64,000 nt of DNA, from assembly GCF_015221995.1 (NCBI RefSeq), contig NZ_JADFFM010000001.1, forward strand, positions 2,046,001 through 2,110,000, written 5' to 3'. This stretch comes from Mucilaginibacter boryungensis (GTDB lineage Bacteria; Bacteroidota; Bacteroidia; Sphingobacteriales; Sphingobacteriaceae). Of the stretch, positions 17,627-27,087 are shown piece after piece. A model generated the notes under the pieces. It did not search any database. It was not told the DNA's origin and worked only from the letters and a program-made list of their open reading frames with translations. The position numbers and the translations under genes are program-made. The stretch's first letter is position 1; each line of letters opens with the position of its first letter.

Positions 17627-19324
17627 TTATACTTCAGATAATTCAATGCTCTCCCATGTTTGCCTGCGGTAGTAATACAGCATAACCCAGGTGAGTATTA
17701 ACATTGGGATGATGCTTATCCAAATTGTTGTTTCCCAATGCCTCAACATATAATGTGCATATCCTAATACACCAATTAAAGACATGGTAACCAAATTGGT
17801 AACGGCCCTGCCACCACCTTGTTTGGCCATTACAGGTTTTGAAAAAGGGAGGCCTTTAACACTGAACAATGCTATTAATACGCCATACATCATACATAAC
17901 AGAAAGGCCAATATCACATCATTAATAACCTGCGGGCCCCATACCAATACCACGCCCGTGCCCAGTATGAAGTAAAATGGCAGATAATAAAGCGAAATAA
18001 TAGCTTTATACATGCCCGACAATATTTTACCCGGCTGGTCGATAGGCAAAGCATAATAAACCCACGATGCTTTATATTTTTCTGACTGAGAAATATATGT
18101 AAGCATCGACGACAATACAATAGTGCTTAAATACAACACTATAAAATAATTTTGACCGCTTTGTATCCGGTTAAACTTATCGGCTATAGATGCCCCTCTG
18201 CCACTTAATGTGATGTACAGAAACATAATCGGAACAAATCCAAATGATGGGTAAGCCTTCATTTTAAATTCGCGGGTACGGGCTGCCAGTTTCCAGGTAA
18301 TTCGGAAACCAGCGTTCTCAATAGGGTCGGGGGCAATAAAATTAGCCACTTTATCCCTGAAATCTTGCTTATATATTTTTTTAACCGCGGCAGTAGTATC
18401 ATTACTATCAGAGGTAGCCAATACCGCCAGCTTTTTGTTAAATCCCGGTGCAAGTACTTTTACAACAAACCATAGCCCGGCCAGTGGCGATACAAAACCT
18501 AAAATAGCCAGTAAACTGATAATAATATTAGTTTGTGAAGGATGGACCAATACATGGTTAAGGGCCGCTATCCATACCGGAGGTAAAATGTAGGCCCACC
18601 AATGGCTCAGCAGGTCCATACCCGCCAGGGCCGATTTATCTATTAAGCGTGGTAATAAGTAATACACCGCAAATATCAGGATGGTAAACCCTATCTGAAA
18701 GTAGCTGATCAGGTCTTTAAATTTTTGCGGATTAACAGACCGCATCATGGCCAAATAAATAAGATTAACAATAAGGATGCACAGGAATGTAGCTTCCAGT
18801 ATTTCTACCAGCATCAGCGGCGCTGCCAGCACGTTCTTATCGGCAAAAGCTACCATAATAATACCAGGTAAGCCCTGAATTAAGGCCAATCTCAATACAT
18901 AAATGGTAATGTGCAATATGCGCGATACCGCTATAGTACGGTCATCAACCGGGCGGGGAAGCAGAATGAACTGGTCGCGGGTATCAATAAGTACCGTAGT
19001 AAAATCGGATACAAGCGTAAAGCACATCAGCACCATAAATACGGTAAAGTAATAGGTATGGCCCGTTAATGGCATATCGTTAAAAAACAACAGCATGCCA
19101 ATAAACAAACCCATTAACATGGTGAAAAAGGTAACCAGCCAAGGGTTGGTAACTTTTTTACTGGCATTTGCTGCACCCCTGCGTGTCGAGAACAGGTTGC
19201 GTGGCCGACGGTTATCCATCAGGAGTTTGATCCGGAGTATCTCGTTCAACTGGTGGATGTTTACCCCGGCCCCGGCCATTACCGGATCGAACCACCTTAT
19301 CAATCGTAAAAATATTTTATCCAT
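17627..19324 (-). CDS. ABC transporter permease (exporter type)
   Basis: Integral membrane subunit with about 10-12 hydrophobic segments (for example VTFFTMLMGLFIGMLLFF, YYFTVFMVLMCFTLVS, VLRLALIQGLPGIIMVAF, MSLIGVLGYAHYML and ISIIPMLILTWVMLYYY). It resembles the uncharacterised ABC exporter permeases of Bacteroidota. ATG 19324 is chosen over the upstream TTG, which overlaps the stop of the ATPase gene. It starts 5 bases after the ATPase gene stop, so the two form one transporter. The substrate is unknown; nothing in the sequence points to one. Confidence 0.8.
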   Translation of the reverse strand: MDKIFLRLIRWFDPVMAGAGVNIHQLNEILRIKLLMDNRRPRNLFSTRRGAANASKKVTNPWLVTFFTMLMGLFIGMLLFFNDMPLTGHTYYFTVFMVLMCFTLVSDFTTVLIDTRDQFILLPRPVDDRTIAVSRILHITIYVLRLALIQGLPGIIMVAFADKNVLAAPLMLVEILEATFLCILIVNLIYLAMMRSVNPQKFKDLISYFQIGFTILIFAVYYLLPRLIDKSALAGMDLLSHWWAYILPPVWIAALNHVLVHPSQTNIIISLLAILGFVSPLAGLWFVVKVLAPGFNKKLAVLATSDSNDTTAAVKKIYKQDFRDKVANFIAPDPIENAGFRITWKLAARTREFKMKAYPSFGFVPIMFLYITLSGRGASIADKFNRIQSGQNYFIVLYLSTIVLSSMLTYISQSEKYKASWVYYALPIDQPGKILSGMYKAIISLYYLPFYFILGTGVVLVWGPQVINDVILAFLLCMMYGVLIALFSVKGLPFSKPVMAKQGGGRAVTNLVTMSLIGVLGYAHYMLRHWETTIWISIIPMLILTWVMLYYYRRQTWESIELSEV

Positions 19325-19329
19325 AGCTA

Positions 19330-20103
19330 TCAATCAAAAGAGTTAATAATAGCATCGGCCTCTGTTCCTGTACTTTCACGACCGGTTAGCTTGGCAAAAA
19401 TACTTTCCAGGGTATCGCTATGGCTTTGTTTTAACGATTCAAACGTACCATCGGCAATAATTTCGCCTTTATTAATAAGCAGGATACGGTCTGACACCTT
19501 CTCTACCACATCCATCATGTGTGAACAGTAAAAGATCGTTTTACCTTCTTCTTTCAACCGTACGATCAACTCTTTTATCATAATCACGGCATTCGCGTCT
19601 AAGCCTGACAGTGGTTCGTCCAGCACAATAATTTTAGGGTTATGGATAATGCCCGATATTAGCAACACTTTTTGCTTCATGCCTTTGCTGAAGGTGTCCA
19701 TACGCGCATTAATGTTATCACCCAGGCCAAAAGCCACTAATAATTTCTTAGCACGATCATACAACACACCTTCCTCCATATTATACAGTTTGCCAATAAA
19801 GTCAAGGTATTCCATAGGGGTAAGCACATCATACAGTTCGGCATTTTCGGGCACATAGCCAATCAGCTTCTTTATCTCCTGCGGGTTGGTCGCCATATTA
19901 AGGCCATCTACCACTACTCCTCCATTAAAATCGGGAATAAGACCAGTAAGTATTTTTACCGTGGTTGATTTACCTGCCCCGTTAGGGCCAATATAACCGA
20001 TAACCTGGCCAGGGAAAATATCAAGTGTCAGATGTTTTAATACCAGTTTATCACCATATGATTTCGACAGATTCTTTATCTGGATAAGCGGTTTGTCATT
20101 CAT
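19330..20103 (-). CDS. ABC transporter ATP-binding protein
   Basis: Cytoplasmic ATPase that drives the adjacent permease. Walker A is GPNGAGKS (about residues 37-44), the signature is FSKGMKQK (a variant of LSGGQ, common in ABC-2 exporters), Walker B is KIIVLDEPLSG, and the switch His is in YCSHMMD. Length 257 is typical of a single nucleotide-binding domain. It is the first gene of the pair with the permease at 17627-19324. Confidence 0.95.
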   Translation of the reverse strand: MNDKPLIQIKNLSKSYGDKLVLKHLTLDIFPGQVIGYIGPNGAGKSTTVKILTGLIPDFNGGVVVDGLNMATNPQEIKKLIGYVPENAELYDVLTPMEYLDFIGKLYNMEEGVLYDRAKKLLVAFGLGDNINARMDTFSKGMKQKVLLISGIIHNPKIIVLDEPLSGLDANAVIMIKELIVRLKEEGKTIFYCSHMMDVVEKVSDRILLINKGEIIADGTFESLKQSHSDTLESIFAKLTGRESTGTEADAIINSFD

Positions 20104-20417
20104 AATTCGGGGTAAGTTTTTTGTTGGTTAAGATACAAAAAAATGAATGATAGGGTATATGTCTGTAAGATTTTTGGAATAGGACCATCATGCCTTTTTT
20201 AGATGATGACGAACCAACAATGGTTACAAATAATCTGTATATAATTAAACATTTCTTTGTTATCTTGTTATAGTGATGGGGCTCAAAACCCATCGTTATT
20301 AAGGACAGAATTGATTTGTCATAAAAATTTCATAATTTTTTCATTTGCAATTAAACCTAATAAAATTAGTTACGTCATACTGAACGTAAATCACCTGATA
20401 ATAACTGTATCATTATT
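20104..20417. other. Divergent intergenic region (314 bases)
   Basis: Holds no convincing gene; the open frame across 20096-20293 on the minus strand has no signal, family or good start. A small hairpin (GATGGG / CCCATC, 20275-20294) is present. A weak promoter candidate for the DUF1800 gene is TTTG (20344-20347), 19 bases, then TAGTTACG (20367-20374), which fits the Bacteroidota -33 box but only 6 of 8 positions of the usual -7 box. Confidence 0.4.
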
Positions 20418-22397
20418 ATGAAAACCCCATTAAAATACTTTACCATGCTGGTGATGATGTTGTGCGGAATAGCCGTACTATCATCATTCCTTACCGACCG
20501 CAGTGCCGGGAAGGCAAAAATTAACCTTCCATATAAGCAGGCAGGTTTAACCGAGCGACAGGCCGCCGCGCATTTGCTTAGTCGTTTTACATATGGGCCT
20601 ACTCCGGGTCAAATTGACGCGGTAGTTAAAATGGGGCTTGATAAGTGGTTTGAACAGCAATTAGATGGCAACCTGCCCGATGATTCATTAAACACCTTAC
20701 TGGATAAGTATGATGCACTTAAACTAAGTAATAAAGAGATAGCCGAAACCTATCCTAAAGCCGGGGCTGTATTACGCATGGCAGTAAAAGATGGCCTGGT
20801 AAACAAGGATTCGGTTAAAACAGATAAGAAGGAATACCGCGATATGCTGCTAAGCTATATGCAAAAGAAGGGCATGAAGCCACAGCAGGAATTATTTCGC
20901 CAGTTTTATAACCAAAAAGTACTACGTGCGGCTTATAGTAATAACCAGTTACATGAAGTACTGACAGATTTTTGGTTTAACCACTTTAATGTATCGACCA
21001 CAAAAAATGATTGCGCGGAATTTATACCCGATTACGAGCGCGACGTGATACGCCCGAACGTAACCGGTAAATTTGGCGATCTGTTGCTGGCCACAGCAAA
21101 ATCGCCGGCCATGCTTTATTACCTGGATAACTTTACCAGCTCGGGAGCTAATGCTAACCAGGATAAAAACCCACAAGCCAAACGCCGTTTAGAAATGCTG
21201 CAAAAACAAGCAGCAGATAACCCGCAAATGGCCGCGACTATCCAAAAACTTCAAAAGGCTCGTAAAACGCAAGGCCTGAATGAAAATTATGCCCGCGAAG
21301 TAATGGAACTGCACACTTTAGGCGTAGACGGTGGCTACACCCAGGCCGATGTTACCCAGGCAGCCCGGGTATTGACCGGATGGACGGTTTACCCAATGGG
21401 CACCTATGGCAACGCGGGTGGTATGATGCAGCAATTATTAAAAATGGGTGGCGAGGAGAGAATGAAAGAACGCGGCTTTGTGCACGATGGTGACTTTCTT
21501 TTCACCCCAAACAGGCATGATACTGGCAATAAAGTTGTTTTAGGCCACCATTTTGGTAATGAAGGTTACCAGGAAGGGGTAGACCTGCTAAGCATGCTGG
21601 CACACCATCCATCAACAGCTAAATTTATTACCCGCAAACTGGCTGTACGTTTTGTAAGCGATACCCCGCCGCAAACACTGCTGGATAAAATGGCTAAAAC
21701 TTTTAAAGATAAAGACGGCGATATCCGCGAAGTGTTGATCACTATGGTATCGGCCCCCGAATTCTGGAGCGCCTCATCTATACGCGAAAAAACCAAATCG
21801 CCTTTTGAACTGGTGATCAGTTCGGTACGCGGTTTAAACGCCCGGATAGACCAGCCATATCAATTGTATAGCTGGGCCAATAAAATGGGCCAGAAATTAT
21901 ATGCTTACCAGGCACCAACAGGTTTCCCTGATAAAGGACAGTACTGGATAAATACAGGCGCCCTGTTAAACCGTATGAATTTTGGTTTAGCGCTGGCATC
22001 GCAGCGGATACCTGGTGTACGCATTGATCTTGCGGCATTAAACAACCATCACGAACCTGAAAGCCCGCAAGCGGCCCTAGGTATTTACAGCAAACTGATA
22101 TTACCCGAACGCAATTTAGACGCGACAGTAAAGCAGTTAACACCAATGCTGAATGACCCTAACCTGAGCAAAAAAATAAGCGACGCGGCCGATAAATCGG
22201 CGCCTCTTGCAACACCAGATATGACGGGGAGCCAGGATATGATGATGGCAAATGCAGATATGCCAAAAGGCAAAGGGGCGCGTAAAAACTTTGGCAAAAA
22301 TGGTTACCAGGCTATGGCTAACGCCCCAGGCAATAACAGCATGCTATCGCAGGTAGTTGGTATTATAGTTGGTTCGCCCGAGTTTCAAAGAAGATAA
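20418..22397 (+). CDS. DUF1800 domain-containing protein
   Basis: Secreted protein of unknown function with a signal peptide (residues about 1-27). Family landmarks: ERQAAAHLLSRFTYGPTPGQID at the N-terminus, FWFNHFNVS, and ENYARE(V)MELHTLGVDGGYTQADV in the middle, followed by DGDFLFTPNRHDTG. The C-terminal third includes PTGFPDKGQYWINTGALLNR. The gene is followed at once by a DUF1501 gene, a pairing seen widely in Bacteroidota, Planctomycetes and Proteobacteria, so the two products probably act together, perhaps at the cell surface. The biochemical role is not known. Confidence 0.9.
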   Translation: MKTPLKYFTMLVMMLCGIAVLSSFLTDRSAGKAKINLPYKQAGLTERQAAAHLLSRFTYGPTPGQIDAVVKMGLDKWFEQQLDGNLPDDSLNTLLDKYDALKLSNKEIAETYPKAGAVLRMAVKDGLVNKDSVKTDKKEYRDMLLSYMQKKGMKPQQELFRQFYNQKVLRAAYSNNQLHEVLTDFWFNHFNVSTTKNDCAEFIPDYERDVIRPNVTGKFGDLLLATAKSPAMLYYLDNFTSSGANANQDKNPQAKRRLEMLQKQAADNPQMAATIQKLQKARKTQGLNENYAREVMELHTLGVDGGYTQADVTQAARVLTGWTVYPMGTYGNAGGMMQQLLKMGGEERMKERGFVHDGDFLFTPNRHDTGNKVVLGHHFGNEGYQEGVDLLSMLAHHPSTAKFITRKLAVRFVSDTPPQTLLDKMAKTFKDKDGDIREVLITMVSAPEFWSASSIREKTKSPFELVISSVRGLNARIDQPYQLYSWANKMGQKLYAYQAPTGFPDKGQYWINTGALLNRMNFGLALASQRIPGVRIDLAALNNHHEPESPQAALGIYSKLILPERNLDATVKQLTPMLNDPNLSKKISDAADKSAPLATPDMTGSQDMMMANADMPKGKGARKNFGKNGYQAMANAPGNNSMLSQVVGIIVGSPEFQRR

Positions 22398-22426
22398 TTT
22401 ACCCTATTAAAACAACATACAAGATC

Positions 22427-23698
22427 ATGGTATCAAGAAGAGGTTTTTTAAAATCGGGCGGTATGGCACTTTTGGGTGTCGGCCTGATGGGCGGTATCCC
22501 GGCTTTTTTAGCCGAAGCCGCTGCCAGCAGTAAATTTGTTGGCCCTTATAAAAAGAAAAAAATAATGGTTTGCATCTTTCAGCGCGGCGCTATGGATGGC
22601 CTGATGGCCGTAACGCCATTTACCGATGAAAACCTGAAAGCCGCCAGACCGACACTGTTTTTATCGGCCGCCAAAGGAGGCAACCAAAAGCCATTGATAG
22701 ATTTGGACGGCCGTTTTGGCCTGCATCCGTCAATGAGCGCGTTTGAACCTTTATTTAGAGACAAACGCTTAGCCATTGTGCATGGTATCGGCTCGCCAAA
22801 TAACACCCGTTCGCACTTTGATGCGCAGGATTATATGGAAGCAGGTACACCGTTCAACAAAGGTACCAGCAGCGGTTGGCTAAACAGGGCAGTAGGTTTA
22901 TTGGGACACGATGCTGCTACGCCTTTCCAGGCAGTTAGCTTAACCTCTTCGCTGCCACGTTCATTCTACGGCGATCATCCGTCAGTGGCTATCAGTAACC
23001 TTCAGGATTTTGCCATCCAGATGCGCGGTAACCCTAACGGCGCCAACATGGCGGCTAAAAGCTTTGAAGACCTTTATGGGCAAACAACATCGGGCCTGTT
23101 AAAGGAAACCGGTAAGGAAAGTTTTGATGCAGTTAAAATGCTGCAAAAAAACGATGTAAGGAATTATAAGCCTGCTGCTAATGCCAATTATCCAAATACA
23201 GCCCTGGGCAATTCACTTAAACAAATTGCACAGCTAATAAAAATGGATGTTGGGCTGGAGATTGCCTTCACCGAATCGGGCGGTTGGGATACACACTTTA
23301 ACCAGGGCAGCGATACCGGTATTTTTGCCCGTAACGTAAACGATTTGAGTAATTGTATTGTAGCTTTTTGGAATGATATTAGCGCTTACCAGGATGATGT
23401 GACCTTAATGACCATGACTGAGTTTGGCCGTACAGTACACCAAAACGGCACCGGCGGCACCGACCACGGGCGTGCATCATGTAACTTTATATTAGGTGCC
23501 GATGTTAATGGCGGTATTGTTCATGGCGATATTAAACCGTTATCGGTAGATAACCTTGAAGACGGCCGCGATTTAGCCGTTACTACCGACTTCCGCAGTG
23601 TGTTTAGTGAGGTTGCAGACAAGCATCTGAAGATAAACAACGACCAGGTTTTATTCCCTGACTGGAAAGGTAATAAGATAGGCGTAATGAAAGGATAA
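22427..23698 (+). CDS. DUF1501 domain-containing protein (Tat-type signal)
   Basis: Protein related to sulfatase-like metal-dependent hydrolases. The N-terminus reads SRRGFLKSGGMALLGVGLMGG, a twin-arginine signal, which implies export in folded form, probably with a cofactor. Inside are VCIFQRGAMDGL (start of the alkaline-phosphatase-like fold), HPSMSAFEPLF, SPNNTRSHFDAQDYMEAG, ESGGWDTHFNQ and MTEFGRTVHQNGTGGTDHGRA, the conserved His/Asp motifs of the family. It lies 29 bases after DUF1800 and is probably cotranscribed with it. The substrate is unknown. Confidence 0.9.
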   Translation: MVSRRGFLKSGGMALLGVGLMGGIPAFLAEAAASSKFVGPYKKKKIMVCIFQRGAMDGLMAVTPFTDENLKAARPTLFLSAAKGGNQKPLIDLDGRFGLHPSMSAFEPLFRDKRLAIVHGIGSPNNTRSHFDAQDYMEAGTPFNKGTSSGWLNRAVGLLGHDAATPFQAVSLTSSLPRSFYGDHPSVAISNLQDFAIQMRGNPNGANMAAKSFEDLYGQTTSGLLKETGKESFDAVKMLQKNDVRNYKPAANANYPNTALGNSLKQIAQLIKMDVGLEIAFTESGGWDTHFNQGSDTGIFARNVNDLSNCIVAFWNDISAYQDDVTLMTMTEFGRTVHQNGTGGTDHGRASCNFILGADVNGGIVHGDIKPLSVDNLEDGRDLAVTTDFRSVFSEVADKHLKINNDQVLFPDWKGNKIGVMKG

Positions 23699-23723
23699 AA
23701 CGACACCCACCTATGAATAAATT

Positions 23724-23757
23724 AGCCTTCCTGATATTATCCGGAGGGCTTTTTATT
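23724..23757. terminator. Hairpin terminator between DUF1501 and ClC genes
   Basis: Arms AGCCTTCC (23724-23731) and GGAGGGCT (23743-23750) form a stem with one G-U pair, followed on the plus strand by TTTTTATTTTA. The gene on the other strand ends directly after it. Confidence 0.85.
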
Positions 23758-25608
23758 TTAAGTTGAGTATTCCTTAAGTAACTCCCGGTAGCGGTTCAGT
23801 ATAGCCGACTTTGAAATAAAGCCCACAAAGTTACCTGTTGCAATCACCGGTAAATTCCAGGTACCTGTTTCATCAAATATCTTTATAATATCACGCACGT
23901 CGTCGTTTAAATCGATCACAGCGGGAGGGGTGATCATAATTTTTTGTACGTCGAGGCTTTCGTACAGTTCCTTATTGAACATCACAGGTCTCACATCCTC
24001 AAGCCGGATAATACCTTCTAATCCACCTGTTTTATTAACTACTGCAATAATATTTCGTTTACCTGTTTTTATCAGGGTTATCAATTCGTTAAACGTAGCG
24101 TGTTTATCAATTACCTGTATATCTTTATCAACCAGATCATAGGTATGCATTAACGATAGTAAATTTTTGTCGTGTTCGCGGGTAAATATCTGGCCTTCTT
24201 CGGCAAGTTTTTTTAACTCGGGCGATATTGGTGAAAACCGTTTGGCGATCAGGTAGGAAATTACAGAGACAATCATCAGCGGGATAAACAGATCATACCC
24301 CGAACTGGATTCAGCTATCAGGAATATAGCCGTAAGCGGGGCATATAACACACCACTCATTACGCCGGCCATTCCAACCAATATCATATTGGTAGTGGGC
24401 ACATCCTGTATACCTAACTGCGTACATAACACTGCAATAAAATAACCAAATACACCGCCGGCAAATAGCGATGGGGCAAAATTACCCCCGCAGCCACCAC
24501 TAAAAATGGTTACAGATGTTGCAAAAGCCTTTAACAAACAAATAAAACCCAGAAAAAGCAACACAAACCAGGCGCGATAATCAAAATATTTAAGGAAGCT
24601 GACGCCGACAATTTCTTTAATATGTCCATTGGTAAGGGCCTTTATAGTTTGATAACCTTCGCCAAATAAAGGCGGGACCAACAGGCATAACAGAGAAAGG
24701 ATGCCGCCGCCAATAATAGCCTTTTGTAAGGGGCGTAAGTTTAATCTTTTAATCTGGTGCTCAACCCATTGCGATGTTACCACAAAATAACGCGCGTATA
24801 ACCCACAGCCCAATGCCAATACCAGATAAAATGGAATGTTTTTATAGTTAAAAGCATGCCTGGCGGTAAACTGAAATAATATTTCCTCCTTTAAAACAAT
24901 ACGCGAAACAAGGCTGCCGCATACAGCGGCCACTACCAGCGGAATAAAATCGGTAAATACTACCCCGGTAAGCAAAATCTCGAAGGCAAACATAATACCC
25001 GCTATAGGTGCGTTAAAAGCCGATGCAATACCGGCTGTGGCCCCCGCAGCCAATAAAAGGGTGCGATCCTTATAATCAAGGTTGTAGGTTTTGGCAAAGT
25101 TAGAACCAATGGCCGAACCGGTGACTGCTATAGGGCTTTCTAACCCTGCTGAGCCGCCTAAACCAATTGTGAGGGCGCTTTGAATAATTTGAGAATACAT
25201 TTTTACCCGGGGCACCATACTTGAATTTTGCGCTATATCATACAGTATGGCGGGTATCCCTTTCCGTTCGTGGCCTTTTTTAAAAAATATGACACCTACC
25301 AGCGCAGTAAGTGTTATACCCATTACAGGGAAAACTATGTAAAAAATAATTTGCTGCTCGAACTGAAATTTGGCGGTGATGAGATAATGAATATAATGTA
25401 CAAGGCTTTTTAGCAATACACCTGCAAAGCCAGATGTAATACCTACTAGTATACCCGATAAGATCAAAAACTGGGTACGTGTAAGAAACTTACGCAACCA
25501 AAGCAATACAATCTCGTAACTTTTCACGTTACGGATACTGTTGGCCCTGAAATCCCTTTTAAATTTAAAAAAGCTATGGAATTTTTTTAATTTCTTATAG
25601 TCGCTCAC
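23758..25608 (-). CDS. ClC-family chloride channel/transporter with CBS domains
   Basis: Membrane protein with the ClC fold (about residues 40-460). Selectivity-filter motifs are visible: GLGGSAGLESPI (the Glu corresponds to the gating Glu of the GxEGP motif) and GGCGGNFAPSLFAGG (GxFxP motif). The C-terminal 120 residues hold two CBS motifs (LVDKDIQVIDKHATFNELI and IMITPPAVIDLNDDVRDIIKIF), which usually bind adenine nucleotides and regulate gating. The gating Glu suggests a proton-coupled exchanger, but this is inferred. A promoter candidate lies just upstream. Confidence 0.93.
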   Translation of the reverse strand: MSDYKKLKKFHSFFKFKRDFRANSIRNVKSYEIVLLWLRKFLTRTQFLILSGILVGITSGFAGVLLKSLVHYIHYLITAKFQFEQQIIFYIVFPVMGITLTALVGVIFFKKGHERKGIPAILYDIAQNSSMVPRVKMYSQIIQSALTIGLGGSAGLESPIAVTGSAIGSNFAKTYNLDYKDRTLLLAAGATAGIASAFNAPIAGIMFAFEILLTGVVFTDFIPLVVAAVCGSLVSRIVLKEEILFQFTARHAFNYKNIPFYLVLALGCGLYARYFVVTSQWVEHQIKRLNLRPLQKAIIGGGILSLLCLLVPPLFGEGYQTIKALTNGHIKEIVGVSFLKYFDYRAWFVLLFLGFICLLKAFATSVTIFSGGCGGNFAPSLFAGGVFGYFIAVLCTQLGIQDVPTTNMILVGMAGVMSGVLYAPLTAIFLIAESSSGYDLFIPLMIVSVISYLIAKRFSPISPELKKLAEEGQIFTREHDKNLLSLMHTYDLVDKDIQVIDKHATFNELITLIKTGKRNIIAVVNKTGGLEGIIRLEDVRPVMFNKELYESLDVQKIMITPPAVIDLNDDVRDIIKIFDETGTWNLPVIATGNFVGFISKSAILNRYRELLKEYST

Positions 25609-25622
25609 TTACCTTTTTTCTT

Positions 25623-25654
25623 CAAAATTAAACTATTGTTGAAGTAAATGACAA
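25623..25654 (-). promoter_or_regulatory. Candidate promoter of the ClC gene
   Basis: On the minus strand, -7 box TAATTTTG (25630 to 25623, exact TAnnTTTG) and TTG at 25654-25652, with a 21-base spacer, slightly longer than usual. A 10-bp inverted repeat (25628-25637 with 25655-25664) overlaps it and may end the gene at 25672-26349. Confidence 0.4.
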
Positions 25655-25671
25655 AATAGTTTAACTTATAA

Positions 25672-26349
25672 CTAAAGTACTAATCTGCCGATATTGTCCA
25701 TCTTACATCGGACAAGGATCCGCGATGCAATTTGTTCTCCATTCATGGTAGCAGGGACGAATATTTTATCTTCGGCATTAAGTAAGTTGATATTCACATT
25801 TAAATCATTCTTATACTCAAATCCTGACAGGTGTATAGTGTAATCGGCCAGGTTCCCGGCCGGGCTTATCAAAAGTTCAAGCGTAACTGAAATGGATTCT
25901 CTATCATAATACAATAAGTCTGCCGGTTTCTGAAAAAGTAATAAGTAAGGGATATAACCATAGCATCTACCACCAATTCTAATGGGTTTGGTGACCGTAT
26001 CGGTTTGTTTAAAATCTTTATCTATTACATAGGTGAAATTACTATCGTCCGGGGCCTCATAGGTTAGCCTGTTGTTGTCATAGTCAAAATTTTGTGTCAA
26101 TGTGCCCTGCTTGTCAAAAAAATGCCAAACGCCCACTCGTTTATCATTTCTATAAAGCCCGCTGGCCAATGCTTTGCTTTTTTGATACCTGGCCTGGAAC
26201 AATCCATCCTTTATTTGTTTATTATCCTTTAACACATTGTATATTAATACAATATCCTTAGTTAGTTTTTGTGCCTGCAAAAGGGTTTCCTGGGCCAGGG
26301 TTGACAAAGACAATAATAAGGTGCAGATGGTAAAGAAAATAATTTTCAC
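25672..26349 (-). CDS. Secreted protein with MORN/YwqK-like and TonB C-terminal-like parts
   Basis: Exported protein with signal peptide residues 1-18 (ends STLAQ). Residues about 30-95 resemble the YwqK/MORN-type repeats seen in Bacteroidota (IKDGLFQARYQKSKALASGLYRNDKRVGVWHFFDKQGTL). The C-terminal 80 residues (VTLELLISPAGNLADYTIHLSGF, then KIFVPATMNGEQIASRILV) resemble the TonB C-terminal fold, including the usual ...PATxNG... strand. There is no membrane anchor of the TonB type, so it is unlikely to energise receptors. Function unknown; it lies alone between the ClC gene and the divergent thioesterase. Confidence 0.65.
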   Translation of the reverse strand: MKIIFFTICTLLLSLSTLAQETLLQAQKLTKDIVLIYNVLKDNKQIKDGLFQARYQKSKALASGLYRNDKRVGVWHFFDKQGTLTQNFDYDNNRLTYEAPDDSNFTYVIDKDFKQTDTVTKPIRIGGRCYGYIPYLLLFQKPADLLYYDRESISVTLELLISPAGNLADYTIHLSGFEYKNDLNVNINLLNAEDKIFVPATMNGEQIASRILVRCKMDNIGRLVL

Positions 26350-26354
26350 TTAGC

Positions 26355-26383
26355 TTGGGATTTTAGGCAATATACTATGTTTG
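26355..26383 (+). promoter_or_regulatory. Candidate promoter of the thioesterase/kinase operon
   Basis: TTG (26355-26357), 18-base spacer, exact -7 box TATGTTTG (26376-26383). The predicted leader is about 100 bases to ATG 26490. Confidence 0.5.
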
Positions 26384-26489
26384 ACACCATAATTTCAAGT
26401 GGTTTAATAGCTGCTAAAATAAATAACAGCCCGTTTGCAGAAATGCCCTTTATGTTGTTTAAACTTGTAACCTCTTAATACTGTTGACA

Positions 26490-27077
26490 ATGCCCGGACC
26501 ACCTGAAAATATACAAGGATACAAGTCTGTACACTTTTCCCGAACTACCATCACCGAATTAATGATCCCTTCATATGCCAATTTTGGCGGGAAGATACAT
26601 GGGGGTATCCTGCTGTCATTAATGGATAAGGTAGCTTATGTATGCGCCGCTAAACATGCTGGTAATTACTGTGTTACAGCATCTATCGATACCGTTAACT
26701 TTTTGGAGCCTGTTGAGGTTGGCGAATTGGTATCACTTATGGCATCGGTAAATTATGTAGGCAGAACATCGCTGGTGGTAGGCATCAGAGTGATATCTGA
26801 AAACGTAAAAACCAATGTGATAAAACATACCAACACCAGCTATTTTACCATGGTTGCTAAAAACGAACAAAATAAGCCTGTGGAAGTACCCGGCCTTATA
26901 TTGGAAAATCAGGAACAGGTGAGGCGGTTTGAAGAAGCCCGCCGGCGTAAGGAGGAAAAACAAAATACCATAGACAAGGCCAGGCAAAATAACCAGGAAA
27001 TGGATTTAGATGAATGTAAACAGAACCTTAAAGGTGAACGTTGCGTAATACAAATTAATAAAGCACGAAAAAAATAA
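26490..27077 (+). CDS. Acyl-CoA thioesterase (hotdog fold)
   Basis: Cytoplasmic hydrolase that releases CoA from acyl-CoA. A single hotdog domain occupies residues about 10-130: PSYANFGGKIHGGILLSLMDKVAYVCAAKHAG (Asn and Gly of the active-site helix) and VTASIDTVNFLEPVEVGELVSL, the pattern of the BFIT/YciA group. The C-terminal 60 residues are a charged, coiled-coil-like tail (RRFEEARRRKEEKQNTIDKARQ). ATG 26490 is preferred over TTG 26484. The TPR kinase gene follows after 10 bases, so they are probably cotranscribed. Confidence 0.88.
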   Translation: MPGPPENIQGYKSVHFSRTTITELMIPSYANFGGKIHGGILLSLMDKVAYVCAAKHAGNYCVTASIDTVNFLEPVEVGELVSLMASVNYVGRTSLVVGIRVISENVKTNVIKHTNTSYFTMVAKNEQNKPVEVPGLILENQEQVRRFEEARRRKEEKQNTIDKARQNNQEMDLDECKQNLKGERCVIQINKARKK

Positions 27078-27087
27078 CACCTTTTGC

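Noticed and set aside
20096..20293. 65-residue open frame on the minus strand upstream of the ABC ATPase
   Set aside because: No family, signal or credible start; it overlaps the likely promoter region and looks like a chance frame.
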